From contig JASLGB010000032.1 of NCBI GenBank assembly GCA_030150315.1, positions 1 to 5,086 on the forward strand: 5,086 bases of DNA, given 5' to 3'. Of the stretch, positions 1-4,016 are shown piece after piece. The position numbers and the translations under genes are program-made. This stretch comes from Dokdonella sp. (GTDB lineage Bacteria > Pseudomonadota > Gammaproteobacteria > Xanthomonadales > Rhodanobacteraceae). Below the pieces are notes generated by a model. That model did not search any database and was not told the origin of the DNA. It saw nothing but the letters and a program-made list of their open reading frames with translations. Position 1 is the first letter of the stretch, and every line of letters begins with the position of its first letter.

Positions 1-551
1 TTGATATCGAGCAGGATCAGGCAATCCGCGCGTGCCGCGACTTCGGCGAGAAACTGCGCCTCGCTCAACTGCGAGGCATGGAAGGCGACGTAGCTGGAGA
101 CGTTCTCGAGCAGGATGCGCCGCTGCAGGAAGTCCTGCACCTGGCGCACGCGCGCGGCGACGTGGTCGAGCGCCTCCTCGGTGTACGGCAAGGGCATCAG
201 GTCGTGCAGGTGAACGCCGTCGACGCCGGTCCAGCACAGGTGATCGGACACCCACGCCGGCTGGGTCAGGTCGGCCAATGACTTCAGCCGCTGCAGGTAT
301 TGCCGATCGAGCGGGTCGACGCTGCCGATCGACAACGACACGCCGTGCAGGACGATCGGCCAGTGCTCGCGCACGCGCGCGAGATTGGCCAGCGGCGGGC
401 CGCCCTCGACCATGTAGTTCTCGCTGAGCGCCTCGAACCAGTCCACGCGCCAATCCGAGCGCGGCGTGTGGTCGAACAGGGCGCGGTAATGCTCGACCCG
501 CAGGCCGAGACCGTAGCCGAGGGCGGGATAGCGGGGATCGCTGCGGCTCAT
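1..551 (-). CDS. bufB: BufB-type DUF692 multinuclear iron oxidative enzyme (partial, C-terminus missing)
   Basis: This is the N-terminal 183 residues of a DUF692 (UPF0276) protein, a TIM-barrel multinuclear non-haem iron oxygenase (MNIO) family that modifies cysteines of RiPP precursors. Seen here are family signatures: GYGLGLRVEHY (12-22), WFEALSENYM (38-47), VLHGVSLSIGS (67-77), VSDHLCW (101-107), LMPLPYTEEAL (118-128), LLENVSSYV (147-155), and the start of the LLD(V/I)NN motif at the edge. H69, H104, E149 and D182 are in the conserved positions that supply iron ligands in this family. Full-length members have about 280 residues, so roughly 100 lie outside the window. The ATG at 551 is fixed by an in-frame TGA at 561-563; no good Shine-Dalgarno is visible. 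It lies 55 bp downstream of the bufA2-type precursor gene, which makes it the probable modifying enzyme for that peptide. A BufC (DUF2063) partner would be expected beyond the left edge. Confidence 0.93.
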   Translation of the reverse strand, partial: MSRSDPRYPALGYGLGLRVEHYRALFDHTPRSDWRVDWFEALSENYMVEGGPPLANLARVREHWPIVLHGVSLSIGSVDPLDRQYLQRLKSLADLTQPAWVSDHLCWTGVDGVHLHDLMPLPYTEEALDHVAARVRQVQDFLQRRILLENVSSYVAFHASQLSEAQFLAEVAARADCLILLDI

Positions 552-568
552 GGGCAGACATCAACGCG

Positions 569-600
569 CGTCGCCACGCGGAGGCGGCCGCGTGGCGACG
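569..600 (-). promoter_or_regulatory. Intercistronic hairpin between bufA2 and bufB
   Basis: Positions 569-581 and 588-600 form a perfect 13-bp inverted repeat (arm CGTCGCCACGCGG) with a 6-nt loop. It begins 6 nt after the bufA2 stop and ends 17 nt before the bufB ATG. No T tract follows on the minus strand, so it is not a classical intrinsic terminator. Likely roles are 3' protection of the precursor message, partial attenuation, or control of bufB translation, all of which would give more peptide than enzyme. The structure is seen; the role is inferred. Confidence 0.7.
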
Positions 601-606
601 GGCAAC

Positions 607-900
607 TTACTTCTTGTCGTCCTTGCGGCCGTCCTTGACCTTCTCCTGCGCCGCCGCGCAGGCGGCTTCGTCGGGCTGGGTCGTCATGCCCTGGCCCTTG
701 CAGGCGTTCTGGCCGTGGCAGGCGTTGTTGGTCGTGGCGCAGGTGCCCTGGCCCTTGCACGAGGAGGAGTGCTCGCAATTGACCTCGCCATTGGTCGTTT
801 CCGGCTGCGCGTGCGCCGGCATCGCGGCGCCGAGCGTGAACAGGCCGGCGACGGCGGTGGCAAGGGCGATGCCGGTGAGTTTCGAGGCGTTCTTTTCCAT
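607..900 (-). CDS. bufA2: BufA2-type bufferin precursor, exported Cys-rich RiPP metallophore
   Basis: This is a 97-residue precursor with a Sec signal peptide: basic start MEKNASK, hydrophobic core about 9-27, and AHA cleavage motif ending near residue 31. The mature part, about 66 residues, has six cysteines (C42, C48, C54, C61, C67, C81), no aromatic residues and a charged Lys/Asp-rich tail. It contains two copies of an 11-residue unit of the form C-x5-CKGQG (42-52 and 61-71), the hallmark I associate with BufA2 bufferins. Characterised bufferins are periplasmic copper-binding peptides whose cysteines are converted by the MNIO BufB to thiooxazole-type groups; which cysteines are modified here is unknown. 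Pairing with the adjacent bufB-like gene supports the call. The ATG at 900 has a good Shine-Dalgarno (GGAGA at 906-910, 5-nt spacing) and the signal peptide begins right at it. The gene could instead encode a related MNIO-modified Cys-rich peptide family. Confidence 0.9.
   Translation of the reverse strand: MEKNASKLTGIALATAVAGLFTLGAAMPAHAQPETTNGEVNCEHSSSCKGQGTCATTNNACHGQNACKGQGMTTQPDEAACAAAQEKVKDGRKDDKK
688..777 (-). repeat. Tandem Cys-repeat units inside the bufferin precursor
   Basis: Two 11-codon units, 745-777 (CEHSSSCKGQG) and 688-720 (CHGQNACKGQG), lie 19 codons apart. They share an exact 16-bp direct DNA repeat at 744-759 and 687-702 that encodes the CKGQG core. The pattern implies internal duplication of a metal-binding or enzyme-recognition unit. 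Degenerate similarity also runs through the linker between them. Confidence 0.8.
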
Positions 901-932
901 GACGGTCTCCGTGGGATGGGCGTGCGCTGCAG

Positions 933-961
933 ACTATCGCCGTCGACCGCGGCGCCTGCAA
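933..961 (-). promoter_or_regulatory. Possible sigma70-like promoter for bufA2-bufB
   Basis: Read on the minus strand, TTGCAG (961-956; 4/6 to TTGACA) is followed after exactly 17 bp by GATAGT (938-933; 4/6 to TATAAT). Transcription would start near 926, leaving about a 25-nt leader with the GGAGA ribosome site of bufA2. Bufferin operons are often driven by ECF sigma factors, so this could be coincidental or a different box. Confidence 0.4.
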
Positions 962-967
962 GCGTCG

Positions 968-992
968 CGTCGGCGCCGGTTCAGCGCCGACG
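968..992 (-). repeat. Hairpin enclosing the tfoX-like stop codon
   Basis: Arms 968-976 and 984-992 (CGTCGGCGC and its complement) form a perfect 9-bp stem with a 7-nt loop that contains the TGA of the tfoX-like gene. No T tract follows, so at best it is a weak or factor-assisted terminator separating that gene from bufA2. Confidence 0.5.
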
Positions 993-1328
993 GCGCGGCG
1001 CAGGCCTGGCTGGCGCCTTCGGCTTGGGTGGCGGCATCAGCGCAGCGGTTTCCAGCAGCAGGCGCCGCAGCGCGTCCGCATCGTCGAGCAGCTCGTCGGC
1101 AATCGGGTAATCCTTCGCGCCGGGATACGGCGGCCGGCGCGGCAGCTCCGGCGCGAGCGCCTCGACCGCGGCCGATGGCTTGACGAACAGGCTGTTGTCG
1201 CAGGCGAAGGCGACCACCTTGTCGTCCACGTAGAGCGCGTACTCGCCGAACATCTTGCGCTGCGTCAGGCGCTCGCCGAGACCGGCCTGTTCGCGCACGT
1301 AGTCGATGAAGTCGCTCTGGGTGGTCAT
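981..1328 (-). CDS. TfoX/Sxy N-terminal domain protein
   Basis: This is a 115-residue protein that matches the TfoX N-terminal domain family. Visible signatures are RKMFGEYALYVDDKVVAF (24-41), DNSLFVKP (44-51) and PPYPGAKDYPI (66-76), followed by a helix (about 77-97) and a Pro/Lys/Arg-rich tail (PPPKPKAP then ending PRRRR). Full-length TfoX/Sxy of Haemophilus and E. coli is a competence regulator with an extra C-terminal helical domain. That domain is missing here, as in many stand-alone proteins of the family whose role is unknown, so the competence label should not be transferred. The ATG at 1328 begins the conserved TfoX N-terminus (MTTQSDFIDYVREQ); its Shine-Dalgarno is weak (GGA at about -8). 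It starts 31 bp after the radical SAM gene and is probably co-transcribed with it. Confidence 0.88.
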   Translation of the reverse strand: MTTQSDFIDYVREQAGLGERLTQRKMFGEYALYVDDKVVAFACDNSLFVKPSAAVEALAPELPRRPPYPGAKDYPIADELLDDADALRRLLLETAALMPPPKPKAPARPAPRRRR

Positions 1329-1359
1329 GGATCGTCCGGGTAGGTGGTCGGCTCGGGAA

Positions 1360-2466
1360 TCAGAACAGCTCGCCTTGCGGCGAAGCCGCGCGCGGTGGCG
1401 CAAAGCGCGAAACATCGAGCGCGATGTCGCGCGTCGGGTCAAGGCCGTACTTGCGGCAGGCGAGGCGGAAGCGCTGGCGGATCAACTCGGCGAACTGGCC
1501 CTCGCCGCGCATGCGCGTGCCGAAACGCGCATCGTTGTCGCGGCCGCCGCGCATCTGGCGGATCAGGCTCATCACATGCTCGGCGCGCTGCGGTGCGTGC
1601 AGGTCGAGCCACTCGCGGAACAGGTCCTTCAGCTCGTGCGGCAGGCGCAGCAGCACATAGCCGGCGTGACTAGCACCCGCGGCCGCGGCGCGTTCGAGGA
1701 TCTGCTCGATCCAGCAGTCGGTCAGCATCGGGATGATCGGCGCCACCAGCACGCCAGCCGGCACGCCGGCCGCGTTCAGCGCGGCGACGGCCTCGATCCG
1801 CCGATGCGGCGCACTGGCGCGCGGTTCCAGCTTGGCCGAAAGGCGGTTGTCGAGCGAAGTCACGGACACGAACACATGCACCAGCCTGGCTTGCGCCATC
1901 GGCAGCAGCAGGTCGAGGTCGCGTTCGACCAGCGCGTTCTTGGTCACGATGGTGCAGGGGTGGCGATGCTCCAGCAGCACCTCCAGCACGCTGCGCGTGA
2001 TGCGGTGCCGGCGCTCGATAGGCTGGTACGGGTCGGTATTGGCGCCGAGGTTGATCGGCGAACAGGCGTAGCCGGGCTTGCCCAATTCCTTGCGCAGCAG
2101 TTCCGCCGCGTTCGCCTTGGCGAACAGATTCGTCTCGAAGTCGATGCCGGGCGAGAGGTTCAGATAGGCGTGCGAGGGCCGCGCGTAGCAATACACGCAG
2201 CCGTGCTCGCAACCGCGGTACGGATTGACGGACTGGTCGAACGGGATGTCCGGCGAATCGTTGCGGCTGATGATCGAGCGGGCGCGCTCGAGGGTCACCT
2301 GCGTGGCCGGGCGCGGTTCCGGTTCGGGCTCGCGATGCCAGCCGTCGTCCTCGCGCGTGCGGTCGGTCGTTTCGAAGCGGCCGACCGGATTGCTCGCGGC
2401 GCCGCGGCCCTTGATGTGCCGGGGGGCATCGAGGCGGCTGGCGTCGCTGGTGTCGACCGGTTTCAT
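1360..2466 (-). CDS. PA0069-family radical SAM protein
   Basis: This 368-residue protein is a radical SAM enzyme of the PA0069 type, related to the SplB-like COG1533 group. It carries the iron-sulfur motif C-x3-C-x2-C as CEHGCVYC (C86, C90, C93) within NPYRGCEHGCVYCYARPSH, the preceding IKGRGAASNP segment (18-27) typical of this subfamily, GANTDPYQPIE (141-151), TIVTKN (172-177), and a C-terminal region with RFGTRMRGEGQFAELI (314-329). SAM would be cleaved to a 5'-deoxyadenosyl radical; the substrate is not known for this family. It is cytosolic, with no signal peptide. The ATG at 2466 is chosen because the conserved IKGRGA block follows within 20 residues; a longer reading frame continues upstream to 2721 but overlaps the divergent exported-protein gene. 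Its Shine-Dalgarno is weak and I find no convincing promoter in the 108-bp divergent spacer. Confidence 0.93.
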   Translation of the reverse strand: MKPVDTSDASRLDAPRHIKGRGAASNPVGRFETTDRTREDDGWHREPEPEPRPATQVTLERARSIISRNDSPDIPFDQSVNPYRGCEHGCVYCYARPSHAYLNLSPGIDFETNLFAKANAAELLRKELGKPGYACSPINLGANTDPYQPIERRHRITRSVLEVLLEHRHPCTIVTKNALVERDLDLLLPMAQARLVHVFVSVTSLDNRLSAKLEPRASAPHRRIEAVAALNAAGVPAGVLVAPIIPMLTDCWIEQILERAAAAGASHAGYVLLRLPHELKDLFREWLDLHAPQRAEHVMSLIRQMRGGRDNDARFGTRMRGEGQFAELIRQRFRLACRKYGLDPTRDIALDVSRFAPPRAASPQGELF

Positions 2467-2539
2467 CGTGCCCAGTATGCGCTCGTGCGTATCAGGGCAT
2501 GCGACGTGCGGTGCGCGACGAGTTGCAACATGCGCGTGC

Positions 2540-2545
2540 CACAAT
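2540..2545 (+). promoter_or_regulatory. Possible -10 box for the small exported protein
   Basis: CACAAT (4/6 to TATAAT) lies 29 bp before the ATG at 2575, giving a predicted leader of about 23 nt. A TTGCAA element at 2523-2528 is present but only 11 bp away, too close to be a standard -35. The call is weak. Confidence 0.25.
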
Positions 2546-2574
2546 CCCCGCGTGTTCGGAGAGTGGGCAAGGCC

Positions 2575-2856
2575 ATGAAAGCCGGGTTCGTGCTGTTCCT
2601 GCTGTGTGCCGCAACGAGCGTATCCGCGCAAAGCGTGCTGATCGGCAAGCGTCTGGTGGCCAAGGGCGAAGACAGCGCCGCGGCACGCGGTGCCGGCGGC
2701 GCGCCGGACCGCATCGACCATATCGAGGGCGACGATTCCTCGCCGCCGATGGAGATCTGGACCTACGCTCGCAAGGAGCGCGAGGTGACCTTGTGGATCG
2801 TGAACGACCGTATCGTCCAGGCCGAGGAGCGCGAGAAACCGGCCACCGCGCAGTAG
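2575..2856 (+). CDS. Small exported protein of unknown function (DUF2845/BamE-like pattern)
   Basis: This is a 93-residue protein with a clear signal peptide: MKAGF, hydrophobic stretch about 4-15, and likely cleavage after SVSA (residue 18). C11 is preceded by FLL rather than a lipobox, so a lipoprotein is unlikely. The mature part has a GGAPDR turn (41-46) followed by EIWTYARK and VTLWIVNDRIVQAEE. This order (glycine-proline turn, W-x-Y strand, then a strand ending in a short basic or acidic tail) resembles small periplasmic DUF2845 or BamE/SmpA-like proteins, but the match is by eye only. Its function is unknown. The ATG has GGAGAG at 2558-2563, 11 nt upstream; an in-frame GTG at 2563 is a less likely start. 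It is divergent from the radical SAM gene and convergent with yaiI, with only 9 bp between the stop codons. Confidence 0.75.
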   Translation: MKAGFVLFLLCAATSVSAQSVLIGKRLVAKGEDSAAARGAGGAPDRIDHIEGDDSSPPMEIWTYARKEREVTLWIVNDRIVQAEEREKPATAQ

Positions 2857-2865
2857 CGAAGCGGG

Positions 2866-3315
2866 TCAGCGCCGGCGCTGGGCGAGCAGGCGGTCGAGCT
2901 GGTTGGCGAAGGCCTGGCGGTCGCGCTGGTCGAGCGCGGGCGGGCCGCCGGTCTGCACGCCGGCACCGCGCAGGTCGGTCATGAAGTCGCGCAGCGACAG
3001 CTGCTGGCGCACGTTTTCGGCCGTGTACAGCTCGCCGCGTGGATGCAGCGCGACGGCGCCGCGTTCGACCACGCCGGCGGCCAGTGGAATATCGGCGGTG
3101 ATGACGAGGTCGCCCGCTTTGATCCAGTCGAGGATCGCGTTGTCGGCGACATCGAACCCGGCCTCGACCGTGCGGCTTCTGATGAACGGCGAGCGCGGAA
3201 CCGCCAGCGGCCGGTTGGCGACCAGGGTCAGCTCGACACGCTCGCGCTCGGCGGCGCGGAACAGGATGTCCTTGATCACCTTGGGGCAGGCATCCGCATC
3301 GACCCAGAGCTTCAT
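2866..3315 (-). CDS. yaiI: YaiI/YqxD family protein (UPF0178, DUF188)
   Basis: This 149-residue protein is close to the usual length of about 150. Family motifs are present in order: WVDADACPKVIKD (4-16), LTLVANRPL (29-37), the short GFDVADN (53-59), ILDWIKAGDLVITADIPLA (61-79), HPRGELYTAENV (91-102), LSLRDFMTDLRGAG (106-119), and the C-terminal GGPPALDQRDRQAF segment. The aspartates in DADAC, DVADN and TADIPLA form an acidic cluster like that of PIN/NYN-type nuclease folds, to which DUF188 has been linked, but no activity is established. The ATG at 3315 has a strong Shine-Dalgarno (GAGG at 3321-3324, 5-nt spacing). The stop overlaps a perfect 14-bp palindrome at 2867-2880 (CAGCGCCGGCGCTG), which lacks a T tract. 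Confidence 0.93.
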   Translation of the reverse strand: MKLWVDADACPKVIKDILFRAAERERVELTLVANRPLAVPRSPFIRSRTVEAGFDVADNAILDWIKAGDLVITADIPLAAGVVERGAVALHPRGELYTAENVRQQLSLRDFMTDLRGAGVQTGGPPALDQRDRQAFANQLDRLLAQRRR

Positions 3316-3448
3316 CGATACCTCGTTTGCGTCTGCGGACGATACGGCGGCCGGCAGACCGGCGCGCCGCGTGGCGGCGTGATTCCTGCGCGCGCGGAAT
3401 CGGAAGGGACGATTGCGGTCACGACAGTCGCGCGCGCGCGGTGTCGCC

Positions 3449-3476
3449 AGCATAGGTCGTCGATCGCGCCTGTCGA
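3449..3476 (-). promoter_or_regulatory. Possible promoter for yaiI
   Basis: On the minus strand TCGACA (3476-3471; 5/6 to TTGACA) is followed by a 16-bp spacer and TATGCT (3454-3449; 4/6 to TATAAT). The predicted start near 3442 leaves a long leader of about 125 nt that includes the 3381-3401 hairpin. Confidence 0.35.
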
Positions 3477-3629
3477 GTGCCGGAAGTCCTTGCCGAAAAT
3501 GTGAACGGCAAGCACTTCCTTTACAGCGTGCGCGAGCGCATTGCGACGCCCTTGGCAGCTTTCGCGCGCGTTCTTGCGCAGACTGGCCTGCGTCTGGAAC
3601 GAGGTCCGCGAACGTGCTGCAGCGTCTGA
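3477..3629 (+). CDS. Doubtful small ORF overlapping the VOC start
   Basis: A GTG at 3477 (or GTG at 3501) opens a 50- or 42-residue frame ending at TGA 3627-3629. It reads through NGKHFLYSVRERIATPLAAF and ends in GPRTCCSV, which looks like an amphipathic helix. It overlaps the VOC gene start by 16 nt, so it could be a leader peptide coupled to that gene. Against it: no convincing Shine-Dalgarno, third-position GC near two thirds (apparently lower than in the neighbouring genes), and the first third is made by the inverted repeat. I do not recognise the product. Confidence 0.2.
   Translation: MPEVLAENVNGKHFLYSVRERIATPLAAFARVLAQTGLRLERGPRTCCSV
3482..3519. repeat. 38-bp near-perfect inverted repeat
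   Basis: The left arm GGAAGTCCTTGCCG (3482-3495) pairs with the right arm CGGCAAGCACTTCC (3506-3519) at 13 of 14 positions around the AT-rich 10-nt loop aaaatgtgaa. On the plus strand it is followed by TTTA, and on the minus strand by no T run, so it is not a clear terminator. It could be an operator, an RNA hairpin in the leader of the VOC gene, or a palindromic repeat unit present elsewhere in the genome. Confidence 0.75.
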
Positions 3630-3976
3630 TTCCCAAGGTGTTCTACGACCGGCTCGACGAAGGCTTCGAGTTCTTCGTCGACGGGCTCGGCTTCCAGGTG
3701 CTGCACCAGGAAGACGGCTTCGTCGTGGTCGAACGCGACGGTGCCAAGGTCTATCTGGTCGAGGATGCCGAGTTCGCCGCGCGCGACCGCCCGGAACTGG
3801 CGATCGAAACCGATGCGATCGGCGCGATGCACGTGGAGATCCGCGCACGCCGGCCCGATCTGCTGCACCCCGAGGCCGCCGACGTGAGAAAGACCTCGTT
3901 CGGCGCGCTGGAATTCGCCGTGCGCGACACGACCGACGTGTGCATCGTGTTCCGCCAGTGGCCTGCGGCATCCTGA
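3614..3976 (+). CDS. VOC superfamily (glyoxalase/bleomycin-resistance-like) protein
   Basis: This 120-residue protein is the usual size for a single-unit VOC protein. It has two beta-alpha-beta-beta-beta modules: LIPKVFYDRLDEGFEFFVDGLGF (5-27) leading into VLHQEDGFVVVERDGAKVYLVE, then AMHVEIRA (71-78) leading into SFGALEFAVRDTTDVCIVFRQW. The phrase F-x-V-x-x-LGF and the closing FAVRD...F pattern are typical of bleomycin-resistance/dioxygenase-like VOC proteins. H73 and E75 may be metal ligands, but a full metal set is not obvious, so no reaction can be assigned. The start is a GTG at 3614, beginning (M)LQRLIPK directly before the first strand, with GAGG at 3601-3604 nine nt upstream; the frame stays open further upstream but without protein-like sequence. 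It ends 40 bp before the sterol desaturase-like gene on the same strand. Confidence 0.85.
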   Translation: MLQRLIPKVFYDRLDEGFEFFVDGLGFQVLHQEDGFVVVERDGAKVYLVEDAEFAARDRPELAIETDAIGAMHVEIRARRPDLLHPEAADVRKTSFGALEFAVRDTTDVCIVFRQWPAAS

Positions 3977-4004
3977 GGCAGGGCCTGCGCTGCAGCGGAC
4001 GGCA

Positions 4005-4010
4005 TACAAT
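4005..4010 (+). promoter_or_regulatory. -10 box placed for a leaderless transcript
   Basis: TACAAT (5/6 to TATAAT) ends 7 bp before the ATG at 4017, so a standard start point would coincide with the start codon. No Shine-Dalgarno is present before that ATG. There is no clear -35, but a perfect 10-bp palindrome CGCTGCAGCG sits at 3988-3997 just upstream and might be an operator. Confidence 0.45.
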
Positions 4011-4016
4011 GACGCC

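Larger units (their letters stand above)
3316..3613. other. Divergent intergenic region between yaiI and the VOC gene
   Basis: This stretch of about 300 bp has no confident gene. It holds a 6-bp-stem hairpin at 3381-3401 (GATTCC/GGAATC), an alternating (CG)6 run at 3429-3440, a possible yaiI promoter (3449-3476), a near-perfect inverted repeat (3482-3519) and a doubtful small ORF (3477 or 3501 to 3629). The part from about 3480 on looks less GC-rich in composition than the flanking genes. Confidence 0.6.

Noticed and set aside
582..587. Loop of the bufA2-bufB hairpin as an anti-Shine-Dalgarno element
   Set aside because: The minus-strand loop and adjoining base read CCGCCTCC, which resembles the 16S anti-SD, but there is no nearby ribosome site for it to mask at bufB.
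550..1183. Plus-strand open frames across the bufferin and tfoX-like genes
   Set aside because: They are antisense to genes with clear motifs, and are low-complexity Ala/Gly/Arg translations with no plausible ribosome sites.
2522..2545. TTGCAA and CACAAT as a full sigma70 promoter
   Set aside because: The spacer would be 11 bp, too short for a standard promoter; only the -10-like box is kept at low confidence.
1306..2574. Long plus-strand open frame running into the small exported protein
   Set aside because: It lies antisense to the radical SAM gene and carries no recognisable motifs. Only its last 94 codons, from 2575, form a real gene with a signal peptide and ribosome site.
2867..2880. 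Perfect palindrome CAGCGCCGGCGCTG at the convergent gene ends as a bidirectional terminator
   Set aside because: The stem would be only about 5 bp with a 4-nt loop, has no T tract on either side, and much of it lies in the yaiI coding sequence; GC-rich DNA makes such palindromes common.
3429..3440. Alternating (CG)6 tract as a Z-DNA or regulatory element
   Set aside because: It is short and expected by chance in DNA of this GC content; similar shorter runs occur nearby.
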